Below are positions 50,579 to 59,682 of a DNA stretch of 64,000 nt, piece by piece (position 1 is the stretch's first letter; each line of letters begins with the position of its first letter). The stretch lies in the NCBI GenBank assembly GCA_035575135.1, contig DATLYE010000032.1, forward strand, positions 1 through 64,000, read 5' to 3'. The translations under genes and the position numbers were made by a program. Below the pieces are notes generated by a model. It was not told the DNA's origin, made no database searches, and saw only the letters and a program-made list of their open reading frames with translations. This stretch comes from JANWXD01 sp035575135 (GTDB lineage: Bacteria; Acidobacteriota; Terriglobia; Bryobacterales; Bryobacteraceae).

Positions 50579-50607
50579 AGTATAGCGCCGAAGCGGCCCT
50601 CCGACAA
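50579..50607 (-). promoter_or_regulatory. Sigma-70-type promoter of the DUF1326 gene
   Basis: On the minus strand TTGTCG (50607-50602), a 17-base spacer and TATACT (50584-50579) form a good promoter. The leader of about 158 bases between it and the ATG at 50413 is GC-rich and could fold, but I recognise no known riboswitch. Confidence 0.55.
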
Positions 50608-50682
50608 GGAGCAAGAGCAGGTTGAAAGAGCAGGCGGGTGGTGTTGTCCGAACTGGGATCCGCCCCGGGTTTTGAGCCGGCC

Positions 50683-51150
50683 TCAACGCTGTTCGGCGAC
50701 GGAACGCTCGGCCAGTTCGCCCACGATGGGCAGTTTGTAAAGCTGGTCCTGACTGGTCTTGATGAGCATGAAGATCCAGAGGACAAACAGGGCCGCCTTA
50801 AGCAGACCGCCGAGGAACGAGAATGCATGGGACATGCCGTGGGGCAAGGGGGAGAGCGCGAACTGATACAGCGGGCTGATTACCCAGTCCACGATGAGCC
50901 AGACCACAAAGAGGTAGATGCCCTGGAAAGCGTGGAAGCGGACGGTGCGGTCCTCGCGGAAGCGCTGGGAGGCGAGCACGACGATGGCGGGGATCCATCC
51001 CACCACAGGGAGATAGCACAACATCGAGGCTGTGCGCGGGCTGATCCCGTCATCCGGCGCGCGGCTCCCGGGGGGCTGCGGGGCGCCGCACTGGCGGCAG
51101 TAGACGTCGGTCTCCCGGGTGGGATTCCCGCACTGGCAGCAAAACGGCAT
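50683..51150 (-). CDS. Zinc-ribbon DUF4870 membrane protein
   Basis: This 155-residue protein begins with a zinc ribbon (MPFCCQCGNPTRETDVYCRQCG) joined by a short linker to a DUF4870 domain with three membrane segments and the signature CYLPVVGWIPAIVVLAS, VRFHAFQGIYLFVVW. The family is widespread but has no established function. It stands 24 bases from the third TIM-barrel gene and may share its transcript. Confidence 0.83.
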   Translation of the reverse strand: MPFCCQCGNPTRETDVYCRQCGAPQPPGSRAPDDGISPRTASMLCYLPVVGWIPAIVVLASQRFREDRTVRFHAFQGIYLFVVWLIVDWVISPLYQFALSPLPHGMSHAFSFLGGLLKAALFVLWIFMLIKTSQDQLYKLPIVGELAERSVAEQR

Positions 51151-51174
51151 TCTTTCGCCCCGTAAGGTTCTACG

Positions 51175-52146
51175 TTACGCCGAAGGCCAAGGTTCGGGCA
51201 AACGCTGACGCTTCCATGCGACAGGGATGCCGAGCTGCTGCTCCAGGTAGCGCCGACTGATTCGCGCGCTTTCCTTCGGGGGGCGGAACGGGGAGGAGTC
51301 GAGTTCCACGGTGAGCCAGCCGGTCCAGGCGATCGAGTCCAGGTGGTCCTTCAGCGCGGCGAAGTCCACGCCTCCGTGGCCCAGGGGGAAAAAGGGCGGA
51401 TTCTTCATCATGTCGGGCCGTTCCATCCGCCTTTTGGCGCCTCCGCGGTGTTCCGGCGCAGTGTCTTTCAGGTGGAACTCAACGATCCGGTGCCCCAGTT
51501 CGCGGGCCAAGGCCACCGGATCCATACCTGCCAGCGTGATGTGCCCGGTGTCGAGGACAAACCAGACATGCTCCGGGCGGGTGTGGCCGAGCACATACTC
51601 GATCTCCCGGCGGTTCTCAAACTGACTCCACATGTGAGCGTGCACGGCGAGCCGGATTCCCAGCGTGCGGGTGCGCCGGCCCAGTTCCTCGAGGACCTCG
51701 GCCATGTGGTGCAGGTCCTCGCCGGTTGTCCCTTCCGGGCGTCGCGGACCCAAGTTGATCTTGAGATGCGTGCAGCCGAAGTGCCCAATAAACCTCGCCA
51801 GGCGCACGTGCTCGGCGAGAATTTTCTCGTGCCGTGCCGGGTCCTCGAAGCGCATTTCCATCGGACCGCCGTTCGAGATGGTGACGAAATTGACGCCGAT
51901 CCTTTCGATTTCGCGCTTAAGATCCTCCGGACGGTCCAGGTAATCGATGAAGTAATGGAAAAACGATTCCACATAGCGATAGCCGGCCTCCCGCGCTTCG
52001 CGGAAAGAGAGAAAGACGTCGCTTTCCCAGCCGCCGCGGGTGTTGGTCGTAATGCCGACGCGGTAGCGCGGATGGGCTGCCCGGACCGCTGGCGCCAGTG
52101 GCGCCAGCGACGCCAGCAGAAGCTCCCGCCGGCGGATACCTATCAG
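51175..52146 (-). CDS. Exported sugar phosphate isomerase/epimerase-like TIM barrel, start unclear
   Basis: The mature part is a xylose-isomerase-type barrel of about 290 residues with FVTISNGGPMEMRFED, LAVHAHMWSQFE, HVWFVLDTGHITLAG, VEFHLKDTAPEH and LTVELDSSPFRPP. The N-terminus reads IRRRELLLASLAPLAPAVRA, a clear twin-arginine-type signal, but there is no ATG, GTG or TTG in frame near it. The candidates are CTG (52146), ATA (52143) or ATC (52137), all overlapping or abutting the TGATAG at the end of the amidohydrolase gene. The next upstream standard start would overlap that gene by about 100 bases. I mark the CTG as the provisional start. Confidence 0.72.
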   Translation of the reverse strand: MIGIRRRELLLASLAPLAPAVRAAHPRYRVGITTNTRGGWESDVFLSFREAREAGYRYVESFFHYFIDYLDRPEDLKREIERIGVNFVTISNGGPMEMRFEDPARHEKILAEHVRLARFIGHFGCTHLKINLGPRRPEGTTGEDLHHMAEVLEELGRRTRTLGIRLAVHAHMWSQFENRREIEYVLGHTRPEHVWFVLDTGHITLAGMDPVALARELGHRIVEFHLKDTAPEHRGGAKRRMERPDMMKNPPFFPLGHGGVDFAALKDHLDSIAWTGWLTVELDSSPFRPPKESARISRRYLEQQLGIPVAWKRQRLPEPWPSA

Positions 52147-53477
52147 AGGACGCGGTTGCCCGCGATGAAGACCATTTCGAGCGTGCGGGTGTTGCGGATG
52201 TCTTCGAGCGGGTTTTTCGACAACACAATCAGGTCTGCCCATTTGCCGGTCTCCAAGGTTCCCAGATCGCGCGCCACACCGAGAAACTCCGCTGCGTTCG
52301 CCGTAGCCGCGCGGATGATGTCGGCCGGTTTCAGGCCCGCCTCCGCCATGAGCTCCATCTCCCAGTGCTCGAAGTACCCCTGAAAGCGAGCCGGGGGGCC
52401 GGTGTCCGTGCCGAAGGCGAATCTGACTCCGGCGTCCGCCAGTTTCTTTAAGTTCTCCTGGGCCTGCCTCAGGAAGGCGGGATATTTGGGGAAGTCCGGA
52501 TCGGAAGCAATGCGCTTACGGCGCTCCGGATTGCGGAGTTCCCGGATGATCGTGTCGGGAACGGAGCGGGTGAAAAACGGGTCCCCAAGAGAGGGATGGT
52601 CTTCTGCATAAACGAACGTGGACAGTTCGCGCGTCAGGGTTGGGGCAGCCTGCCACGCGCCACGCTTCTTCATCGCGGCGATCAGCGCGCCGTCTACGGC
52701 CTTGTCGCGGACACTGTGCGCCAGCCCGTCCAAGCCCATTTCGACCAGCCGTCGCGCATCTTCGAGGTAGAAGATATGCGCAGCCACCTTGATGCCGCGT
52801 TTGTGGGCGCTTTCAATGATCGCGCGGCACAGCTCCATCGGAATCTTCTGCTCGCGCCCCAGGTGGTCGTCCACCCAGATTTTGATGATGTCCACTTTGC
52901 GGTTCGCCAGCTCGGCCACGGCCTTCTCCGCCTCGGCGGGAGAACCGACTTCGTAAGGGATGCCCTTCATTCCGGGCACGCTCGTCGGGTAGCCGCCCTT
53001 GCCCGTAAAGCCGCGGCCTGCGGTGAACACGCGCGTGAGTGCGGGCCGGCCGGCGCGCTGTTCGGCGCGGATCTGGAAGATCAGGTCCTGATCGGTACCC
53101 ATGCTTACCACGGAGGTGACTCCGTAGGCGGCGTAGATCCGGAGCTGGTTTTCGACGTTGGCGCGCGTGAAGTTTTTCGGGTCCTGCGCGAGGCCCACGG
53201 TATTGCCGAGGTGCCCGTGGAGGTTGATGATGCCGGGCATGACGAATTTTCCGCCCAGCTCGATGACCTCGGCCCCGGCAGGGACTTTCAGCTGGGATTC
53301 GGGCCCCACCCACCGAATGCGACCGTCAGCGACAATGAGGGCGGCAGGCGCGAGCGGCGGCCTGCCGGTGCCGTCAATGAGCGTGAAGCCGCGCAGCACT
53401 TTCACCTCGGCCGCGGCCAGAGAGCTGCCGGCAACGAGCAGAGTTGCCAGCCAGAAGATTCTGCCGATAGTGCCCAT
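52143..53477 (-). CDS. Exported amidohydrolase (imidazolonepropionase/prolidase-like)
   Basis: This 444-residue protein has a signal peptide (about 1-24) and an amidohydrolase fold: LIDGTGRPPLAPAALIVADGR (in parts), VMPGIINLHGHLGN with the HxH metal pair, DIIKIWVDD (Lys), VAAHIFYLEDARRL, DGLAHSVRD, FAFGTDTGPP (catalytic Asp) and the C-terminal GKWADLIVLSKNPLEDI. Secreted members cleave cyclic amides or dipeptides, and the substrate here is unknown. A TACAAT box lies upstream near 53500. The gene probably heads a unit with the TIM-barrel and DUF4870 genes. Confidence 0.88.
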   Translation of the reverse strand: MGTIGRIFWLATLLVAGSSLAAAEVKVLRGFTLIDGTGRPPLAPAALIVADGRIRWVGPESQLKVPAGAEVIELGGKFVMPGIINLHGHLGNTVGLAQDPKNFTRANVENQLRIYAAYGVTSVVSMGTDQDLIFQIRAEQRAGRPALTRVFTAGRGFTGKGGYPTSVPGMKGIPYEVGSPAEAEKAVAELANRKVDIIKIWVDDHLGREQKIPMELCRAIIESAHKRGIKVAAHIFYLEDARRLVEMGLDGLAHSVRDKAVDGALIAAMKKRGAWQAAPTLTRELSTFVYAEDHPSLGDPFFTRSVPDTIIRELRNPERRKRIASDPDFPKYPAFLRQAQENLKKLADAGVRFAFGTDTGPPARFQGYFEHWEMELMAEAGLKPADIIRAATANAAEFLGVARDLGTLETGKWADLIVLSKNPLEDIRNTRTLEMVFIAGNRVL

Positions 53478-53513
53478 AGGCCTGTGATCCGTGTTAGCGG
53501 GATTGTAGCATCT

Positions 53514-53543
53514 TTGACCCGCCGCTTTTGAGCAGCTCACAAT
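53514..53543 (+). promoter_or_regulatory. Possible promoter of the TenA-like gene
   Basis: TTGACC (53514-53519), an 18-base spacer and CACAAT (53538-53543) lie just before the GTG at 53551, implying a nearly leaderless transcript. Confidence 0.35.
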
Positions 53544-53550
53544 ACGGTAT

Positions 53551-54162
53551 GTGGAGAACCTGGCTAGCGGCCCCGGAGGATGGCTGATTCAAGGGGCGGG
53601 AGAGCTGTGGCGCGCGGGCACGACCGCACGGTTTCTGGACGCTGCCGCGGCCGGCGAGCTGCCCGAAGAGGCGTTCCGGCGCTGGCTCGTGCAGGACTAT
53701 CTGTTCGCCAAAGGGCTGATGGCCTACCAGGCGCTGACACTGGCCAAGGCGCCCCGAGACTGCCACGGTCCGTTGGTTTCGGGGCTGGGGGCGCTCGACA
53801 ACGAGCTGAGCTGGTTCGAGCGGCATGCGGCGAGACTCGGCTTGGACCTGGAGGTCGAACCGCTGCCGGCATGTCGCGCCTACACCGATTTTCTGATGCG
53901 CGCTGCGACGTCGCAGCCCCTGCCGGTGCTGCTGGCGATCCTGTTCGGGGTGGAGGCGGCTTACCTGGCGGCCTGGAGCGCGCTGCGCCCGGAAGGACCG
54001 TACGCGGAGTTCATCGAGCGCTGGTCGAATCCGGCCTTTGCCGCATACGTGGCATCGCTGGGCCGTCTGGTGGACCGCTATCGCCACGAGTCTTCCCAGT
54101 CATATTTCAACCGGACACTGGAGCACGAGCGCGATTTCTGGGCCATGGCCTGGGAGGGGTGA
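53551..54162 (+). CDS. TenA-like (thiaminase II family) protein
   Basis: This all-helical 203-residue protein resembles TenA, the thiamine-salvage aminopyrimidine aminohydrolase: FRRWLVQDYLFAKGLMAYQAL, LSWFERHAARLGL, LPVLLAILFGVEAAYLAAW, RTLEHERDFWAMAW. The Cys that serves as nucleophile in classical TenA (LPCxW) is absent from the PVLLAIL segment. It may belong to the Cys-less TenA_E-like group or to a related helical-bundle family. The GTG at 53551 is the only sensible start. No thiamine genes are nearby. Confidence 0.75.
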   Translation: MENLASGPGGWLIQGAGELWRAGTTARFLDAAAAGELPEEAFRRWLVQDYLFAKGLMAYQALTLAKAPRDCHGPLVSGLGALDNELSWFERHAARLGLDLEVEPLPACRAYTDFLMRAATSQPLPVLLAILFGVEAAYLAAWSALRPEGPYAEFIERWSNPAFAAYVASLGRLVDRYRHESSQSYFNRTLEHERDFWAMAWEG

Positions 54163-54231
54163 GTCGGCCCGCTTCCAGCGGCCGCCGGAGCTCGGAAGCG
54201 TCGCCCAGTCCCCCTGGAGGCGCGAACGCCG

Positions 54232-54237
54232 TAGAAT
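54232..54237 (+). promoter_or_regulatory. Possible -10 box (TAGAAT) of the S55 peptidase gene
   Basis: TAGAAT lies six bases before the GTG at 54244, a leaderless-type arrangement. Confidence 0.35.
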
Positions 54238-54243
54238 GAGGGT

Positions 54244-56007
54244 GTGCGAGGGCGCATCTGGCTGGTGGCGGTCGTTTCTGCCTCGTTGTTGTCGGGCACG
54301 GAGTTCTTTCCGCTCGCGGCGGTGCGCCCGGGGCTGAAAGGGAGCGGGAAGACGGTTTTTTCCGGGACGCGGATTGAAGAGTTTCAGGTCGAGATTCTGG
54401 GCGTACTGGAGAACGTCGGCCCGAAGCAGTCGCTCGTGCTTGCACGCCTGTCCGGCGGTCCGCTGGACAACGCGGGCGTGCTCCAGGGTATGAGCGGCAG
54501 TCCTGTGTACATCGAAGGGAAGCTGCTCGGCGCGGTGGCGATGGCCTTTCCCTTCGCCAAGGAGCCTGTGGCGGCCATCCGGCCGATCGAGGAACTGCTG
54601 CGCGCTTCCGGCCCGGGCAAGCCTTCGCGCCGCCTCGCTGCCGCTATGTGGGACGGTAACCTGGCGAAGGTTTTCGAAGGCCCGCAGGAGGTGCTGGCGG
54701 CGGGAGGCCGGCTGGTGGAGATCGCCACTCCGGTTCATTTCGGGGGCTTTACGCAAGCGACGATCGAGTACTTTGCGCCGCAGTTGCGAGCGCTCGGACT
54801 GGAGCCGCGGCAGGGCATCGCAGGCGGATCCAGCCGGCTTGCGGAAATGGGCGACCCGTCACTGCTACAGCCCGGCGCCATGATCACTGTCCAGTTGCTC
54901 GCCGGGGACATGAGTCTGGGCGCGGACGGTACGGTGACACATATCGAAGGGGACAAAATCTATGCCTTCGGCCACCGGTTTCTCTCTATCGGAGCCACCG
55001 AACTGCCGTTCGCGCGGGCGGAGGTGCTGACCGTACTGCCCAACCTGGCCAGTTCGTTCAAGATTTCCGCGGCGCGCGAGTGGATGGGCACGATCACGGA
55101 GGATCGCAGCACGGCGGTGGCGGGACTCCTTGGCCGGCGGGCTTCCATGGTTCCGGTTTCGATCGAGGTGCGCCGGCGGACCGCCGGCGGCATTTCCGCC
55201 GAATCGCGGTATCGAATGGAGATGGTGCGGGACCGGTTCCTGGCGCCGTTTCTGTTGCAGATGGTGGTCTACTCGGCGATTGACGCCACCGAACGGATGT
55301 TTGGGAGCGCCACGATCGGTGTCGCCGGTGAGATCCGGTTTCACAACGGTAACGAGCCGCTGCGGCTCAACAACATGTACGCGGGCGAATTCAGCCTCCC
55401 GCAGCAGGTCTCGCTGGCAACCGTGGTACCTCTGGCCTACGCGCTTCAGACGGCGGACACGCTGGAGCTGAAAGAGGTGCGGCTGGAGCTGGACGCCTAC
55501 GACCAGAAAAAGCAGATGCAGATTGATCAGGTGTGGGTTCGGCCGCGACAGGTGCGGCCGGGTGAAGAGGTGGAGGTCACGGTGAGCCTGGTATCCGGCA
55601 GCGGGCTGGAGCTGACGCGCAAGACCAGCTACCGGGTCCCGGTCGGGATGCCGGAAGGACCACTGTATTTCACCGTGGCGGACGGCGCCACCACCAACCT
55701 CTCGGAGTACCGGCAGTTACTGGGCGGCGCCCCGCGTTCGGCCGCGCAGTTGCTCCAGTTTTTGAACTCGCTCCGGGCGAACACGAAAGCCTACGTGCGC
55801 GTGTGGCGGCCTCAACCCTCCTATCAGGCCGGCGGGGAGGAATTTCCGTCACCGCCGCCTTCTTTGGCGCAGATTCTGGCGCGGGGCCAGACGGCGCTGG
55901 GGCTGGGCGGAGCGGGCGCCGGATCCAAAGTCGCTGAGCTCGAGATCAGCGCCGGCGACGTGGTGATTTCCGGCTCGAAGACGGTTCAGGTGGAAGTGAA
56001 GGAATGA
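54244..56007 (+). CDS. SpoIVB-type (S55) peptidase-domain exported protein
   Basis: This 587-residue protein begins with a hydrophobic signal and then a trypsin-like S55 domain: VLQGMSGSPVYIEGKLLGAV with Ser84 as likely nucleophile and KIYAFGHRFLSIG as the FGHRF motif. In spore formers SpoIVB is a PDZ-bearing signalling protease, but here the domain is followed by about 300 residues of beta-rich sequence without a PDZ, as seen in other non-sporulating bacteria. It is probably periplasmic. The end overlaps the next gene by four bases (ATGA), so both proteins are made together. Confidence 0.83.
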   Translation: MRGRIWLVAVVSASLLSGTEFFPLAAVRPGLKGSGKTVFSGTRIEEFQVEILGVLENVGPKQSLVLARLSGGPLDNAGVLQGMSGSPVYIEGKLLGAVAMAFPFAKEPVAAIRPIEELLRASGPGKPSRRLAAAMWDGNLAKVFEGPQEVLAAGGRLVEIATPVHFGGFTQATIEYFAPQLRALGLEPRQGIAGGSSRLAEMGDPSLLQPGAMITVQLLAGDMSLGADGTVTHIEGDKIYAFGHRFLSIGATELPFARAEVLTVLPNLASSFKISAAREWMGTITEDRSTAVAGLLGRRASMVPVSIEVRRRTAGGISAESRYRMEMVRDRFLAPFLLQMVVYSAIDATERMFGSATIGVAGEIRFHNGNEPLRLNNMYAGEFSLPQQVSLATVVPLAYALQTADTLELKEVRLELDAYDQKKQMQIDQVWVRPRQVRPGEEVEVTVSLVSGSGLELTRKTSYRVPVGMPEGPLYFTVADGATTNLSEYRQLLGGAPRSAAQLLQFLNSLRANTKAYVRVWRPQPSYQAGGEEFPSPPPSLAQILARGQTALGLGGAGAGSKVAELEISAGDVVISGSKTVQVEVKE

Positions 56008-58241
56008 AGCGGCAGATCACGTTGTGGGCGGGGGCGGCGGCGCTGGCCTGGGCCGCCGGAACGGCCACGTGGGAGATGAGCGGTTACCAGGAGTTTCTCC
56101 GCGGCAGATTCACCGGAGTCTCCCTGAGCCGGGACGGGGAACTGATGCTGGCGCCGCGGCTGGAGACGGTTCTTGCCTCCGACCAGCCGGTGATTTGGAG
56201 CCTGGTGCGAGCTCCTGACGGAACGATCTATGCGGGCACGGGCCACGGCGGCCGGGTGTTCCGCGTGGACCCTTCGGGACGAAGCACGTTGCTGTGGACG
56301 GCGGAACAGCCTGAGGTGTTTGCTCTGGCGCTGGGTCCGGACGGAGTGCTGTACGCAGGAACCTCGCCCAACGGGAAGGTCTACCGGATCAATGCTCGCG
56401 GAGAGGCCTCGGAGTTTTTCTCGCCCGGCGCCGCTTACATCTGGGCGCTGGCGTTCGACCGCAGCGGCGCGCTGTACGTGGGCACGGGGGACCAAGGCAA
56501 GATCTTTCGTGTGGAGCCCTCGGGGAAAGGGGAGGTGTATTACGAGACGGGGCAGATTCATGTCACCTGTCTGGGCTGGGATGCGCAAGGGAACCTGTTG
56601 GCGGGCACGGACCCGAATGGCATCCTCTATCGCATCAGCGGGAAGGACAAGGGCTTCGTCCTCTACGACGCCAATCTCCCCGAGATTCGCTCCGTGTCGC
56701 TGGGCGCCGACGGTGCGCTGTATGCGGCCGCCCTCGGGGGAGCCACAATGCGCCGGACTCCGGCGGTGCCTCCCAGCGCCTCCGGAGGGCAGGTCATGCC
56801 CGGGGCTCCCTCGGCGGCAGTCACGGTTACCGTGACCGAAGAAGCCGCGCAGGGCGGCGTGGAGATCAAGCCCAAGCCGGAGGCAGGCAAGCCGTCGCCT
56901 TCGCCGGTTACAGCGCTTCCGGCACCGGCCCCGGTAGTGGACCTGACCGGGGTGGAAAAGTCGGCGCTGTTCCGCATCGCTCCGGACCTGACCGTGGAAA
57001 CACTGTGGACCTCGAAAGAGGAAAACGTCTATGACGTGGCGCCGCTCGGAGAGGAACTGATCTTTTCGACCGACGGGCGCGGGCGTCTTTACCGGCTCGG
57101 GCGCGATCGCAAGGTGACGCTGCTGGCGGAGACCAACGAAAGCGAGGCCACGCGGCTGGCCGCAGGACCCGGCGGAGTTTTGGCGGCCACCGGCAACGTG
57201 GGGAAGATTTTCCGTCTGGCCGGAGAGTACACGACCGCGGGTCAATATGAGTCGCCAGTGCACGACGCGGGTTCGGTGGCGCGCTGGGGACGGATCAGCT
57301 GGCGGGCGGAAACGGGCCAGGATACGCGAATCGTGTTGCGCACGCGCACCGGCAATTCCGCGCGGCCGGACCGGACCTGGAGCGAGTGGTCCGAACCGCT
57401 GACCGATCCCGGCGGCTCGCGGATCCCGAGTCCCAACGCGCGCTATATCCAGTGGCGGGCGGAATTTTCCGGCACACCTTCCTCCAGCCCCGTGCTCCGC
57501 AGTGTGACCGTGGCGTACCTGCCTCAGAACACGCCCCCGGTGCTGAAAAGCATCACGGTGAGCGCCGTATCCGCGGCAGCGGCGCCGAAGCCGGCCAGTG
57601 CACCGGCTGCCTCCGGCACCTACAGCATCACCGTCACGGATACGGGAGAAGCGCCCGCCGCCACTTCCGCGGGAACGCAGACCCAGACGGTGGGGCGCGG
57701 AGCGGGCGGGCAGCTCCAGATCAGCTGGCAGGCGGAAGACCCGGATGGCGACCGCCTGACCTACGCCGTCTATTTTCGCGGCGAGGACGAGCGGGAATGG
57801 AAGCTGATCAAAGACAACCTCGCCGACAACAGCACCTCGATTGACCGCGAGGCCCTTGCCGACGGCCGGTATTTCTTCCGGGTGGTCGCCTCCGATCAGG
57901 CCGTGAATCCTCCGGCGGCGGCCAGGCAGGCGGAGATGGTGAGCCCGCCCGTGCTGGTGGACAACACGCCGCCCGCAGTGCACGCCGGGAAGCCCCGGCG
58001 GGCCGGCATGGACATCGAGATCGAGGTGGAAGCTCTGGATGCCAGCCCGCTGCGCCGCGCCGAGTATTCACTCGACGCCGGTCCGTGGACTCCGCTTCCG
58101 GCCGAAGACGGCGTGACAGACTCACCTCGGGAAAGGTTCCGGCTGCGGCTGGCCAATCCCCCTCCCGGCGAACACGTCATCACCATCCGGGTTTACGACG
58201 CGGCCGACAACGCCGGTCTGACCAAAGTGATTCTCCGCTGA
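56004..58241 (+). CDS. Exported beta-propeller protein with C-terminal Ig/Fn3-like domains
   Basis: This 745-residue protein has a signal peptide and then repeated propeller strands at about 60-250 and 320-410 (GTIYAGTGHGGRVFRVDP, GVLYAGTSPNGKVYRIN, GALYVGTGDQGKIFRVEP). Between the blades is a Pro/Ala/Thr-rich low-complexity loop at about 255-315. Residues about 420-745 contain sandwich domains with WRAEFSGTPSSSPVL and DAADNAGLTK-type endings typical of fibronectin or Ig folds. It is likely a periplasmic or surface interaction protein. Coupling to the S55 peptidase suggests a substrate or partner. Confidence 0.8.
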   Translation: MKRQITLWAGAAALAWAAGTATWEMSGYQEFLRGRFTGVSLSRDGELMLAPRLETVLASDQPVIWSLVRAPDGTIYAGTGHGGRVFRVDPSGRSTLLWTAEQPEVFALALGPDGVLYAGTSPNGKVYRINARGEASEFFSPGAAYIWALAFDRSGALYVGTGDQGKIFRVEPSGKGEVYYETGQIHVTCLGWDAQGNLLAGTDPNGILYRISGKDKGFVLYDANLPEIRSVSLGADGALYAAALGGATMRRTPAVPPSASGGQVMPGAPSAAVTVTVTEEAAQGGVEIKPKPEAGKPSPSPVTALPAPAPVVDLTGVEKSALFRIAPDLTVETLWTSKEENVYDVAPLGEELIFSTDGRGRLYRLGRDRKVTLLAETNESEATRLAAGPGGVLAATGNVGKIFRLAGEYTTAGQYESPVHDAGSVARWGRISWRAETGQDTRIVLRTRTGNSARPDRTWSEWSEPLTDPGGSRIPSPNARYIQWRAEFSGTPSSSPVLRSVTVAYLPQNTPPVLKSITVSAVSAAAAPKPASAPAASGTYSITVTDTGEAPAATSAGTQTQTVGRGAGGQLQISWQAEDPDGDRLTYAVYFRGEDEREWKLIKDNLADNSTSIDREALADGRYFFRVVASDQAVNPPAAARQAEMVSPPVLVDNTPPAVHAGKPRRAGMDIEIEVEALDASPLRRAEYSLDAGPWTPLPAEDGVTDSPRERFRLRLANPPPGEHVITIRVYDAADNAGLTKVILR

Positions 58242-58317
58242 GCGGCCCTTTGCTCAGGGGCGGGGCGGCCGTGATAAGCTAAACTGTCGCTGCTGTTGCG
58301 CCGAATCAGCCAATCGG

Positions 58318-59673
58318 ATGTTCCGCCTCTTCCGCCATCTGATCCCGTCCGGCGTTGTGATCCTGCTGGTTTCCGAGGCGGGGCTTCTGGCGACCTGCTA
58401 CGCCGCGGCCTGCTACCTTCTGCTGGCCGTGGATCCTGCGGTCTATCTGATTTACGACCGCGGGTTTGCACGCATCCTCCTGGTGGTGGGGACCATTCAG
58501 GCGGGGCTTTATTTTCACGATCTGTACTCCGATTTGCGCGTGCGATCCAAGGTGGTGTTGCTGCAACAGTGCGTGCAGGTGTTCGGGATCGCGTTTCTGG
58601 CGCAGGCGCTGGTGAGCTACGTCCGCAGCGAGTGGATCCTCCCGCGTTGGGTGATGATGAGCGGCAGCGGTGCGGCGCTGGCGACGCTCTTCGGCTGGCG
58701 TGTGATTTACAGTTCCGTAGTGCTCGAGGCGATGGGGGGCGTTCGGGTGCTCCTGCTCGGCTCAAGCTGCCTGGTGGCGGAAATCGCGCGGCACATCGCG
58801 GAGCGGCCGCAACTGGGCCTGAACGTGGTCGGCTGCTACGGGGACGAACACGTGAACGGCCCGCGGCTGCTCGAACTCGTTGAACAAACACGGCCGGACC
58901 ATATTGTTTTGGGCGTCCGGGAACGCCGCGGCCTACTGCCGCTTGAAGAGCTGATGCAGCTCCGGTTTTCGGGGATCCGCATCGAGGAAGCCGCCTCCGC
59001 ATTCGAAGCGATCTGCGGGCGAGTCGCTCTGGCGGAGCTGCAGCCGGCGCGGCTGATCTTTTCTTCGGATCTCGGCCCGCGTCCGGGCAGCGTCGCGCTC
59101 CAAAGCTTGTATTCATCGCTGCTGGCGATTGTGGGGACGATCCTGACGCTCCCCATCATGATCCTGGTGGCCGTGGCGATCAAGCTCAGCTCCCGCGGCC
59201 CGGTTCTGTTCCGCCAGTCGCGCGTCGGACGAAACGGCCGCATCTTCGTGCTGTACAAGTTCCGCTCGATGTATCACGATGCGGAAGCGCACACCGGACC
59301 GGTCTGGACCGCGCCCGACGACCCGCGCGTGACCCCGGTCGGCCGGTGGCTGCGCCGCCTGCGGCTGGACGAGCTGCCGCAATTCTTCAACGTATTGCGC
59401 GGCGACATGGCGCTGGTGGGGCCGCGGCCTGAGCGCCCCGAGTTTGTGGAAGTGCTGGCCCGACAGATCCCGTACTACCGCCAGCGCCACTGCGTGAAGC
59501 CCGGTATTACCGGCTGGGCGCAGATCAACCACAAGTACGGGGACACGGTCGAAGACGCCATCCGCAAGCTGGAGTACGACCTTTACTACATCAAGAATCT
59601 CTCTCCGGCGCTCGACGCCTACATCATCTTTCACACCTTGAAGACCATGCTGCTGTCCCGCGGCGCCCAGTGA
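58318..59673 (+). CDS. Polyprenyl-phosphate sugar phosphotransferase (exopolysaccharide priming)
   Basis: The enzyme links the first sugar phosphate to undecaprenyl phosphate for exopolysaccharide assembly. The 451-residue protein has four N-terminal membrane segments, a nucleotide-fold middle (VRVLLLGSSCLVAEIARHI), a fifth membrane helix near 270-290, and a bacterial sugar transferase domain with GPVLFRQSRVGRNGRIF, LYKFRSMYHDAE, LRRLRLDELPQFFNVLRGDM (in parts), LVGPRPERPEF and KPGITGWAQIN. The layout matches the EPS priming type found with PEP-CTERM systems. No other polysaccharide genes lie in the window. Confidence 0.9.
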   Translation: MFRLFRHLIPSGVVILLVSEAGLLATCYAAACYLLLAVDPAVYLIYDRGFARILLVVGTIQAGLYFHDLYSDLRVRSKVVLLQQCVQVFGIAFLAQALVSYVRSEWILPRWVMMSGSGAALATLFGWRVIYSSVVLEAMGGVRVLLLGSSCLVAEIARHIAERPQLGLNVVGCYGDEHVNGPRLLELVEQTRPDHIVLGVRERRGLLPLEELMQLRFSGIRIEEAASAFEAICGRVALAELQPARLIFSSDLGPRPGSVALQSLYSSLLAIVGTILTLPIMILVAVAIKLSSRGPVLFRQSRVGRNGRIFVLYKFRSMYHDAEAHTGPVWTAPDDPRVTPVGRWLRRLRLDELPQFFNVLRGDMALVGPRPERPEFVEVLARQIPYYRQRHCVKPGITGWAQINHKYGDTVEDAIRKLEYDLYYIKNLSPALDAYIIFHTLKTMLLSRGAQ

Positions 59674-59682
59674 GGGCGGTGC

